Below, one piece after another: positions 12,301 to 17,068 of a stretch of 64,000 bases of DNA. The stretch's first letter is position 1, and each line of letters begins with the position of its first letter. The notes beneath the pieces are model-generated. The model did no database searches and was not told the DNA's origin. It saw nothing but the letters and a program-made list of their open reading frames with translations. Source of the stretch: Mumia sp. Pv4-285 (GTDB lineage: Bacteria > Actinomycetota > Actinomycetes > Propionibacteriales > Nocardioidaceae); contig NZ_CP162023.1 of assembly GCF_041320275.1 (NCBI RefSeq), positions 3,968,001-4,032,000 on the forward strand, given 5' to 3'. The position numbers and the translations under genes were made by a program.

Positions 12301-12378
12301 TCCGGCGTCCGCGAGCGGGAGGCGTCGATCCTCCTCGACCCGCAGGCGCGGCTGGGCAAGGACGGCATCTACTCGTGA
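3331..12378 (+). CDS. fas: Type I fatty acid synthase (multidomain FAS-I)
   Basis: A 3015-residue FAS-I that makes long-chain acyl-CoA from acetyl- and malonyl-CoA in the cytosol, close to the length of mycobacterial FAS-I. Domain order is the actinobacterial one. Acetyltransferase: SHSQG, Ser152. FMN enoyl reductase: about 400-730, LLAGMTPTT and HVEGGKAGGHHSW. Hot-dog dehydratase: GDHNPIH near 1208-1214. Malonyl/palmitoyl transferase: GHSVG, Ser1410. An Ala/Pro linker then leads to the ACP, with the phosphopantetheine Ser probably 1775 in DGASSRRNQ. Ketoreductase: VVTGASAGS near 2076, Tyr2242 and Lys2246. Ketosynthase: Cys2670, His2822, His2863. The GTG at 3331 follows [10 protein letters not shown]-like repeat lies in the linker near residue 2351. 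The stop overlaps acpS. Confidence 0.97.
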   Translation: MTIIDTPTTRTTTHDHRTRLVDALNDATPYAIAFGGQGSPWLEPLSDLLRTYALGPQLHAVCAAAETRLAPVQAELARIPLPFQPLAWADALAVAESAAADEESTAPDTDVLTQPAVSVPGILLAQLAGIEAVRLQGLDLANHAPTAVVSHSQGVLAAETLAGRSASDVLAVARLVGAAIQLTAQRRGLLGDTMLAVRRVDPAEVTVLLAEVDGVDVDVALRNGRRTVVLSGPAEDLATVRRHLEREAEAQAARRERKATGGTPFSPVFEVLEPRAAFHHHGLSEAGDLVADWAAVCGLDPEWARDVATRAVIAPGDWVRDLEGALDSGAEWILDLGPGNLASLLAEYEATARGVGLVAPATRQGQRILTTPGAAPRRAAAWSSYAPKPVTLPDGRTVLETSFTRLTGRSPILLAGMTPTTVDAPIVAAAANAGFWSELAGGGQVTEGIFADRIEELTGLLEPGRTFAFNALYLDPYLWKMQLGQQRLVQRARANGAAVDAVVVSAGIPELPDAVALVEELRDAGISYVVFKPGTVKQIREVLAIAREAAPIPIVVHVEGGKAGGHHSWEDLDDLLLTTYAQLRAQDNVVVCVGGGIGTPEAASAYLTGAWARRHGYPAMPLDGILVGTAAMATREATTSPQVKQMLVDTPGTPDWVGAGRADAGMASGRSQLGADIHEIDNAASRAGRILDEVAGDAEAVAKRRDEIVAAIAPTAKPYFGDVEDMTYAGWLARYADLAGAEPGENEITGAGAENWLDVTLRDRFHAMLQRAEARLAAEDHGEITTLYPDADAADDPYAAIGALLAAYPHATEVTLHPADVAYFVEVCRRPGKPVPFVPVLDGDVRRWYRSDSLWQAHDARYPADAVCIIPGPVAVGGITRVDEPVADLLRRFEDETVDDVLTAGALASRVAGRRRVDAADDLLGLVLAAPDVSWAGRTVRNPVHRLGVDWVIVDPSRAEHAETGAVLFTDGDDAVLEVPLGGSRSLSVRIEIADAASGGAPIVTAESAVTAMRSLVGVAAGGNLPQAADGIARTTATWSGDLGADHSAVTGGPAARGSRPAPDALVGLAWSSVFAVLADTHVPGSDLSVVEGMLDLVHLDHAIQLVGELPTAKTALAVEARLAGVEDAGVGRVVTIDVTITTESGDAVATLRERFAIRGRNGAADLTDPAVAGGAARGPVTDTSRRTRASVSVVAPTDLSAFAAVTGDHNPIHTSVAAARLAGLGDPIVHGMWLSAAAQQMLVGRHIDGWTTRFLAPVRPGATVDLAAVRTGLDAGAEIVEVTGRSEGELVLAATARIAPPRTAYAFPGQGIQHAGMGMAGYRRSKAAREIWDRADAHTREALGFSILTVVQENPTVIVADGVTHKHPDGVLFLTQFTQVAMAVLGSAQIAELREAGAFVDDAVLAGHSVGEYNALSAVSGVISLEAVIEVVFQRGSVMHTLVPRDAEGRSDYRLAAIRPSQIGLDDAEVTPFVDRIAQESGEFLEIVNYNLRGSQYAIAGSVKGLEILEAEIARRRAEFGGKAAFILVPGIDVPFHSSVLRGGVPDFRARLEELLPETIDPSILLGRYVPNLVPWPFTLDRAFVAEIASTVPSAPLEEVLADYDAWAATPGRLARRLLVELLAWQFASPVRWIETQDLMFGDLGVERFVEIGVANAPTVANLASSTLKLPTAPERTIEVLNIERESGSVFATDTDPEPAATEEPAPAQTAGAAAAPSAAAAPAPSAAPSADRPADLTFDAADATTVLLAWWTKMRLDQIGTADSIESLCDGASSRRNQLLVDLGGELSLGAIDGAADADIPTLSGQVKGLARSYKPFGPVLSSALGDHLTKVLGPTGKRQAAIADRVTGVWQLGPGWASHVTAELALATRDGSSVRGGSFGDLDAPSSAADFDAAVDAGVQSVAARRGIAVALPSAGGADVTVDAAALGEITAGITGPDGVLASTARHLLKTLGLAETSAVSTTDTADAAALAQVEAELGTDWGRLTAPAFDARRALLLDDRWASAREDVARIAAGGTVAATPESFTGTGEDVAAQARWWAARTEDAALADRLTAIADAATDTAAGAWTDEVAVVTGASAGSIASAVVGRLLSGGATVVATTSRLDQPKLRAYKELYRTHARAGARLWVLPANLASFADVDALASWVTEEQTSTAGGTTTVTKPALTPTLLFPFAAGRVAGDMTEVGARSEVDMRILVWSVERLVATLGTTGRAHDLASTLHVVLPGSPNRGMFGGDGAYGEAKASLDAMVARWSAEATWSERVTLVHAIIGWVRGTGLMGGNDPLVEAVERVGVRTWSTDEMAEELLGLASVEARAEARTAPLTADLTGGLGETDLDLAALAREASEGLDRSAPRPAGEEAAIAALAPSPAQLPKRPKVSWPSTTARPEDLVVIVGAGELGPFGSARTRFEYEVSEELSAAGVLELAWSTGLIAWDDNGGWYDVEAGDAVSEAEIHERYHDVVVERCGIRRYADDGALVDTSTPLLARAYLDDDITFSVGSEAAARAMYDADPDRTVIAPGGDGDWTVTRKAGTEIRVPRRLALTRTIGGQIPTGFDPAVWGVPAEMLESLDRVAVWNLVCTVDAFLSSGFSPAELMRWVHPAAVASTQGTGMGGMTSMRSLYIDTLLGEAKQNDILQEALPNVIAAHVMQSYVGGYGAMIHPVAACATSAVSVEEGADKIRLGKADFVVAGGFDDLSTEGIVGFADMSATADSGTMLAKGIDPRFVSRANDRRRGGFVESQGGGTILLARGDVALRMGLPVLGVVAYAGSFADGVHTSIPAPGLGALAAARGGAQSPLARGLAALGLGADDVAVVSKHDTSTAANDPNESELHERIAASLGRSDGNPLFVVSQKTLTGHSKGGAAAFQMIGLCQVLGAQVLPPNRSLDCVDDVLDENPHLVWLREALEAPAPMRAGLVTSLGFGHVAALVAIAHPEAFLATLDATQREEYERAARAREVSGRLRLVRAMYGGPAPYQRPVGRRLGDSGVREREASILLDPQARLGKDGIYS
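10381..10412. repeat. REP-like 32-bp repeat inside the FAS-I coding sequence
   Basis: These 32 bases match the intergenic copy at 28271-28302 with only two differences. Here the repeat is translated in frame (SEGLDRSAPRPAG) in the linker between ketoreductase and ketosynthase domains. Its arms (GGTC...GACC-like, CGA/TCG) form an imperfect hairpin. It resembles short palindromic repeats scattered through many actinobacterial genomes. Confidence 0.6.
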
Positions 12379-12767
12379 GCGTGATCGGCGTGGGCGTGGA
12401 CCTGGTCCACGTCCCGTCGTTCGCTGAACAGCTGGCTCAGCCGGGCACCCGGTTCGAGGAGATGTTCACCCCCGGCGAGCGAGGTGACGCAGCGGACGGT
12501 CCTGCCGACCGTACGCGTCACCTCGCCGCCCGGTGGGCGGCCAAGGAGGCCGTCGTGAAGGCCTGGTCGGCGTCCCTGCACGGCTCGCCACCGGTGGTCG
12601 AGGAGTCGAAGGCCCTGGCGGCGATCGAGGTCGTCAAGGACCTCTGGGGCCGTCCGCGGATCGCGCTGCACTCGCCGGTGTCGACGCACCTCGACGCGGG
12701 GCGGCTGCACGTCTCGCTGTCGCACGACGGCGACTACGCGATCGCGTACGTCGTCCTCACCGCCTGA
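12375..12767 (+). CDS. acpS: Holo-[acyl-carrier-protein] synthase
   Basis: A 130-residue AcpS-type phosphopantetheinyl transferase. It moves 4'-phosphopantetheine from CoA to the ACP Ser of the neighbouring synthase. IGVGVDLVHV holds the Mg-binding Asp and RWAAKEAVVKAW is the second signature with the metal-binding Glu. The GTG start overlaps the fas stop as GTGA, so the two are translationally coupled, matching the fas-acpS pairing known in actinobacteria where FAS-I lacks its own transferase domain. Confidence 0.96.
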   Translation: MSVIGVGVDLVHVPSFAEQLAQPGTRFEEMFTPGERGDAADGPADRTRHLAARWAAKEAVVKAWSASLHGSPPVVEESKALAAIEVVKDLWGRPRIALHSPVSTHLDAGRLHVSLSHDGDYAIAYVVLTA

Positions 12768-12780
12768 GCGCGATCGCGCG

Positions 12781-13404
12781 TCAGCCGGCCTGCTCGGCCG
12801 CCAGCAGGTAGGAGCCGAGGAGTCGCTTGAGCTCGATCACGGCCTCGGCGTGCTCCTGGCCGTCGCGGATCGAGAAGTTGAGCATCGAGTACGCGACGTG
12901 GACGAGGACCTCGGCGACGATCTTGCGGCGACCCCGCGGCGTACGGGGCGTCAGGGGCGCGAGAACGCCCGCCACGTCGACCGCCAGCTCGCGCTCGGTG
13001 ACGGCGGCCGTCGCACGCGTCGCCGGGGTGGACTGGACCGCGTGCCACACGGCACGGCGCGACGGGTCTGTCACCCAGAGGGCGGCGATGTGGTCCACGA
13101 GCTGGTCGAGGAGCCGCAGCCAGTCGAGCGTCGGCAGCGCGGCGGCCAGTCTCGCGAGCTCGGCGCGGACGGCCACGACGTCCTGGCGGTCGAGCTCGCA
13201 GACGACGACGTACTTGTTCTGGAAGAACTGGTAGATGGTGCCGATCGGGATGCCTGCGCGGCTGGCGACCTCCTCGAGCGTGAACGACTCGAAGCCCACG
13301 TCGAGCAGCAGGTCACGGGACGTCTGCAGGATCAGGTCGAACTTCTTCTGGCTCCGCTCCTGCGTCGGGCGGCGCCGAGGTTCGAGGATCTCCACGGTCG
13401 TCAC
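12781..13404 (-). CDS. TetR family transcriptional regulator
   Basis: A 207-residue TetR repressor. The N-terminal helix-turn-helix reads FTLEEVASRAGIPIGTIYQFFQNKY; the rest is a helical ligand domain of unknown specificity. GTG at 13404 is chosen because a TAGGGT box ends six bases upstream, as expected for a leaderless mRNA; an alternative GTG at 13395 would place GAGGT as a ribosome site. It converges on fas-acpS and lies between the two gene sets that share the TGAGG-N4-CCTCA operator, so it is a candidate fatty acid regulator. Its own promoter dyad (13409-13431) is a different sequence, which argues for caution. Confidence 0.9.
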   Translation of the reverse strand: MTTVEILEPRRRPTQERSQKKFDLILQTSRDLLLDVGFESFTLEEVASRAGIPIGTIYQFFQNKYVVVCELDRQDVVAVRAELARLAAALPTLDWLRLLDQLVDHIAALWVTDPSRRAVWHAVQSTPATRATAAVTERELAVDVAGVLAPLTPRTPRGRRKIVAEVLVHVAYSMLNFSIRDGQEHAEAVIELKRLLGSYLLAAEQAG

Positions 13405-13408
13405 ACCT

Positions 13409-13431
13409 CAACCCTACCGATGCGTAGGTTG
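13409..13431. promoter_or_regulatory. Dyad over the TetR gene promoter (probable autoregulatory operator)
   Basis: CAACC(C)TAC-cgatgc-GTAGGTTG is an inverted repeat with one extra base in the left arm. It covers the predicted -10 box TAGGGT (13411-13416, minus strand) of the TetR gene, whose GTG follows six bases later. TetR repressors commonly bind such dyads to control themselves; binding here is inferred. Confidence 0.5.
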
Positions 13432-13483
13432 TGTTCGCTGGCACATTCGTCCGGTTGACACCGCGAGTTGCGGGCCGTGGACC

Positions 13484-13518
13484 GGCGCGGCACGGCTCGT
13501 GGAGAGCCGTGCCGCGCC
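13484..13518 (-). terminator. Hairpin terminator after the subtilase gene
   Basis: A perfect 15-bp inverted repeat (GGCGCGGCACGGCTC and its complement) with a 5-nt loop lies 14 bases after the subtilase stop. There is no T-tract, as is usual for actinobacterial hairpin terminators. It also separates that gene from the TetR gene. Confidence 0.7.
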
Positions 13519-13532
13519 GTCCTCGAATGGGA

Positions 13533-15050
13533 TCAGCGACCCTGGGTGGCGTCCAGGGCGTCGACGAGACCGTCGCCGAAGAAGCCGTTGTACGCGGCGT
13601 CGCCGGTGCAACGGACGTCGCTCGGGCACGGCTTGTCGTCGGCCTGCGCGCGCACCATCGCGACGAGCTCGGCCGGCGACGCGTCAGGGTGCGACGACGC
13701 GAGGAGCGCCAGCACGCCCGCGACATGCGGCGAGGCCATGGACGTGCCGGACTTGAGCCCGTAGCCGCCGTTGAGGACGGTCGACAGGATCCGGCTCCCC
13801 GGTGCTGCCACGTCGATCACGCCGTCGCCGTAGTTGGAGAAGCTCGACTTGGCTCCCGCCTGGTCGGTCGAGGCGACCGTCACGACACCCGGGAGCTCGG
13901 CCGGGATGTCCTCGCAGCCCGCGTCGATCGGACGCGTCACCGGAGTGGTGTCGTTCGGGCTGGTCGCGTCCGTCGTCTTGTTGGCGAGGTCGTAGTTCGA
14001 GTTGCCGGCTGCGGCAGCGCTCACGACGCCCTTGCGCTCGGAGTACGAGACGGCCCGGCGGACGGCTTCCTTGGCCGCGGCCTGGTCCGGGTCGTTGCTG
14101 CACCAGAACATCCACGGATCGACGTAGTAGCTGTTGTTCGTCACGTCGACGCCGTGCTGGGCGGCCCACACGAACCCGCAGATCGCGTACTCGGGGTAGA
14201 TGAACCCGTCGTCGTCGACGACCTTGATCGAGCTCATCCGGACGTTCGGAGCGACTCCGACGATGCCGACGCCGTTCTTGGCCGCGGCGATCGTCCCGGC
14301 CACGTGCGTCCCGTGGTCGCTGGTCGTCGGGATCCAGGCGGCGCGGCTGGTGTCCGGCACCCCGTACGAGGTGCAGCCGACCGAGTTCTGCGCGTCCAGG
14401 TTGGGCGCGAGGTCGGGGTGCGTGTCGTCGATGCCGCTGTCGAGCACGCCGACGGTGACGTCGCGGCTGCCGTCGCTGGCGACGTCTGCCTTGATCTGGG
14501 TCATGTCCCACTGCTGCGACTCGAGCGGGTCGGGGGCGACCTCGGTCGCCGAGACGCCCTGCCGGATCTCGAAGGCCGAGCGGCTCTCGGCGTCGCGCGC
14601 CAGCGAGCGTCGCTGCGGCGCGGCGGCGGCCTCCGGTGTCTTGACGGCTGCCGTGCGCGTCGCGCCGACGGACTGGACGGCGCCGCCCTTCGCGACCTCC
14701 GCGACGTCCTGACGGAACGAGCCGGACGTGGAGTGCGCGACGACCACGCCGATCTCGGGCCAGGACTGGACGACCGTGCCGCCGGCGTCGCGCACCGCAC
14801 GCTCGGCGAGGCGGGTCTGGCCGGGGTTCGCCTTGGTGTTGACGACGTAGCTCATGAGGACGCCGTCGGCGACCGGGGTCGCGGCTGCCACGGCGGGGGC
14901 CGTGGGAGCGGGCGCAGCGGAGGCGGCGGGTGCGACCGCGCCCGTCGTGAGCGCTGCGGCGACGAGCCCGATGCCGCTCAGCACTGTCGCTGCGAGGGGC
15001 CGCCGAGATCGGCGCCGGGGGCCTGGGGGGAATGCTGCCGAACTGACCAT
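13533..15050 (-). CDS. Secreted S8 family serine protease (subtilase)
   Basis: A 505-residue subtilisin-like protease. A signal peptide with basic residues PRRRSRRPL and a hydrophobic core ends near AASA-AP. A propeptide region follows (about 45-150). The triad is Asp in VLDSGIDDTHPDL near 203, His in DHGTHVAGT near 247 and Ser in SGTSMASPHVAG near 435. ATG at 15050 places the signal peptide correctly and has GGAGG about ten bases upstream. The protein ends after the catalytic domain with no wall anchor, so it is probably released outside the cell. It is divergent from the carboxylase gene, and the intervening operator could also affect it. Confidence 0.92.
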   Translation of the reverse strand: MVSSAAFPPGPRRRSRRPLAATVLSGIGLVAAALTTGAVAPAASAAPAPTAPAVAAATPVADGVLMSYVVNTKANPGQTRLAERAVRDAGGTVVQSWPEIGVVVAHSTSGSFRQDVAEVAKGGAVQSVGATRTAAVKTPEAAAAPQRRSLARDAESRSAFEIRQGVSATEVAPDPLESQQWDMTQIKADVASDGSRDVTVGVLDSGIDDTHPDLAPNLDAQNSVGCTSYGVPDTSRAAWIPTTSDHGTHVAGTIAAAKNGVGIVGVAPNVRMSSIKVVDDDGFIYPEYAICGFVWAAQHGVDVTNNSYYVDPWMFWCSNDPDQAAAKEAVRRAVSYSERKGVVSAAAAGNSNYDLANKTTDATSPNDTTPVTRPIDAGCEDIPAELPGVVTVASTDQAGAKSSFSNYGDGVIDVAAPGSRILSTVLNGGYGLKSGTSMASPHVAGVLALLASSHPDASPAELVAMVRAQADDKPCPSDVRCTGDAAYNGFFGDGLVDALDATQGR

Positions 15051-15208
15051 GGGGTGTTGACCTCCACTGCTGTCGGCCCGCGGCAGACCGCGCTGCGCCT
15101 GTGAGCGAGAGCGGGCGTCCGGGGGAACTGATTGTGTTCGGCAACCGTAGACCGCACACCGCCGATGCGCTGGTCGCGGCTGAGACCCAGAACACGTCCC
15201 GCCCCGGC

Positions 15209-15268
15209 TTGACAAAACATGAGGCACCCCTCATCTTTGAAGGAGTCCTGAGGCTTCCCTCATGTTTT
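15209..15268 (+). promoter_or_regulatory. Promoter and paired TGAGG-N4-CCTCA operator of the carboxylase gene
   Basis: TTGACA at 15209-15214 is a consensus -35 box. Directly behind it TGAGGCACCCCTCA (15220-15233) fills the spacer, and TGAGGCTTCCCTCA lies at 15249-15262, just before the ribosome site AGGAG (15269-15273). The flanks AAAACATGAGG and CCTCATGTTTT are inverted copies of each other and match the FAS-I operator at 3229-3276. Spacing here is 29 bp against 23 bp there. The -10 box is weak (about 15232-15237). A protein on the first copy would block RNA polymerase. Confidence 0.7.
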
Positions 15269-15279
15269 AGGAGACCGAG

Positions 15280-16785
15280 TTGACCACGATCAACACGGAG
15301 ACCGCAACCTCCGACCACCGCGCACGTCTCGCCCACCGCCGCCAGGAGCGGTTCCGTCGGGTCGAGCCGCGCGGACGCCGCGAGTACACCGCTCGCGAGC
15401 GTGCCGAGATGCTCGTCGACGCCGGCTCCTTCGTCGAGATGAGCCCGATGCGCGTCGACAGCAACGGCAACGGCGCCGGCGTGGTCATCGGCTGGGGCCG
15501 CGTCGACGGCCGCGGAGTCGTCATCGCCAGCCACGACGCCGCCGTCGCGTCCGGGGCCATCGGCGCCGTGTTCGCCGAGACCGTGCAGAAGGCGCAGCGG
15601 TTCGCCATCGACAAGGGCTACCCGATCGTCTACATCAACGACTCCGGCGGCGCCCGCATCCACGACGGCATCTACGCGCTGCACGGCTGCGGCGGCATCT
15701 TCGCGCTGAACGTCGAGGCTCAGAAGCGCGTCCCCCAGATCTCCCTGATCCTCGGCCCGTGCGCCGGCGCCGCCGCGTACTCCCCCGCGCTCACCGACTG
15801 GACGATCATGGTCCGCGAGCAGGGCCAGATGTTCCTCACCGGTCCCGACATCGTCAAGGCGACCACGGGCGAGGACGCGAGCGCCGAGGAGATCGGCGGC
15901 TCGGTCATGCACACCGAGGTCAGCGGTGTCGCGCACCTCGAGGTCACCAACGAGTCCGAGGCGTTCCACGCGACCCGCCTGCTCCTCTCGTACCTCCCGT
16001 CCCACGTCGGCGGCCCGATGCCGCTCGTCGCACCGCGGCGACCCGACGCGGTGGCTGCCGAGCGTCTCCCGTACGTCGTCCCGGACAAGGCCAGCGTCGT
16101 CTTCGACATGCACGCCGTGATCGACGGCGTGCTGGATGCCGGGCCTCGTCTGGAGCTCATGCCGGCGCACGCCCCCAGCGTGCTCACGCTGTTCGGTCAC
16201 ATCGACGGTCGCCCCGTCGGCGTGCTGGCCAACCAGCCGGCGTCGCGCGGCGGAGTCCTCGACGCGAAGTCGTCGGTCAAGGCCGCCCGCTTCATCGAGT
16301 TCTGCGGCCGCTTCGGACTGCCCGTGGTGACGTTCGTGGACGTGCCCGGCTTCCTCCCCGGCACCGTCGAGGAGTCCCGCGGAGTCATCACGCACGGCGC
16401 CAAGCTGCTCAAGGCGTACGTCGAGACGACTGCGCCCGTGCTGACGGTCGTGGTCCGCAAGGCGTACGGCGGCGCGTACATCGCCATGGGCTCGGCGTCG
16501 CTCGGCGCGGACTACTCCTGGGCCTGGTCGGGCGCGGAGATCGCGGTGATGGGCCCCGGCGGCGCCGTCGCGCTGCTGCACCGCCGCGCCCTGCGCGACG
16601 CAGACGACCCGGAGGCGCTCCGTGACGAGCTCGCCGCCGACTACCGCGAGAACGTCGCTCGCCCGTACGTCGCCGCCGAGGCAGGCATCCTCGACGACGT
16701 GATCCTCCCCGAGGAGACGCGCGACCGGCTCGTCGACGCGCTCGCGACGCTGGGCTTCGAGAGTGGGGCCGATGTACGCCGCTAG
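15280..16785 (+). CDS. Acyl-CoA carboxylase carboxyltransferase (beta) subunit
   Basis: A 501-residue biotin-dependent carboxyltransferase with N and C halves (crotonase folds). It would transfer CO2 from carboxybiotin to acetyl-CoA or a longer acyl-CoA, supplying malonyl-CoA to FAS-I. INDSGGARIHDGI forms the first oxyanion site and RKAYGGAYIAMGS the second; FVDVPGFLPGTVEE is also characteristic. The start is TTG at 15280, six bases after AGGAG. The biotin carboxylase (alpha) subunit is not in the window. The shared operator with FAS-I supports a fatty-acid role; propionyl-CoA carboxylase activity cannot be excluded. Confidence 0.93.
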   Translation: MTTINTETATSDHRARLAHRRQERFRRVEPRGRREYTARERAEMLVDAGSFVEMSPMRVDSNGNGAGVVIGWGRVDGRGVVIASHDAAVASGAIGAVFAETVQKAQRFAIDKGYPIVYINDSGGARIHDGIYALHGCGGIFALNVEAQKRVPQISLILGPCAGAAAYSPALTDWTIMVREQGQMFLTGPDIVKATTGEDASAEEIGGSVMHTEVSGVAHLEVTNESEAFHATRLLLSYLPSHVGGPMPLVAPRRPDAVAAERLPYVVPDKASVVFDMHAVIDGVLDAGPRLELMPAHAPSVLTLFGHIDGRPVGVLANQPASRGGVLDAKSSVKAARFIEFCGRFGLPVVTFVDVPGFLPGTVEESRGVITHGAKLLKAYVETTAPVLTVVVRKAYGGAYIAMGSASLGADYSWAWSGAEIAVMGPGGAVALLHRRALRDADDPEALRDELAADYRENVARPYVAAEAGILDDVILPEETRDRLVDALATLGFESGADVRR

Positions 16786-16981
16786 GGCCGAGATCGTCGG
16801 GAACGTCTGGCGGCTGAACGCGCAGGAGGGCGACCACGTCGCGGCGGGAGACGTCGTGGCGGTGCTGGAGACCATGAAGATGGAGATCCCGGTGCTCGCG
16901 GGCGAGGGCGGCACGGTCCGCCTGCACGTCCGCGAGGGCCAGATCGTGCAGGAGGGCGACGTCATCGCCGAGATCGGCTGA
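16772..16981 (+). CDS. Small free-standing biotinyl (biotin carboxyl carrier) protein
   Basis: A 69-residue protein consisting only of a biotinyl domain. ETMKMEIPV holds the biotin-accepting Lys in the classic MKM motif, with a hairpin partner repeat EGDHVAAG / EGQIVQEG. It overlaps the carboxylase gene by 14 bases and is surely co-translated. In most actinobacteria the carrier domain is fused to the biotin carboxylase subunit; short separate biotinyl proteins such as mycobacterial TB7.3 are the closest parallel. It may serve the neighbouring carboxyltransferase as mobile carrier. Confidence 0.9.
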   Translation: MYAARAEIVGNVWRLNAQEGDHVAAGDVVAVLETMKMEIPVLAGEGGTVRLHVREGQIVQEGDVIAEIG

Positions 16982-17016
16982 CGTCCCTCGGCATCCGAGG
17001 CGTCTCGTGATAGGAC

Positions 17017-17030
17017 GTGATCAGGGTCAC
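17017..17030. promoter_or_regulatory. CRP-like site GTGA-N6-TCAC upstream of acyl-CoA synthetase
   Basis: GTGATCAGGGTCAC fits the core of CRP-family operators and lies 38 bases before the acyl-CoA synthetase start. A small hairpin (CCTCGG-cat-CCGAGG, 16986-17000) precedes it and might attenuate read-through from the carboxylase genes. An eight-base core is easily met by chance. Confidence 0.3.
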
Positions 17031-17068
17031 TCTCCCTGCGTCCCGGCCCCGATCGTACGAGGTGCTCG

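Noticed and set aside
12769-12780. Perfect palindrome GCGCGATCGCGC between acpS and the TetR gene as a terminator
   Set aside because: It has no loop and is built of common GC dinucleotides; a useful hairpin would not form. It may still mark the convergent boundary.
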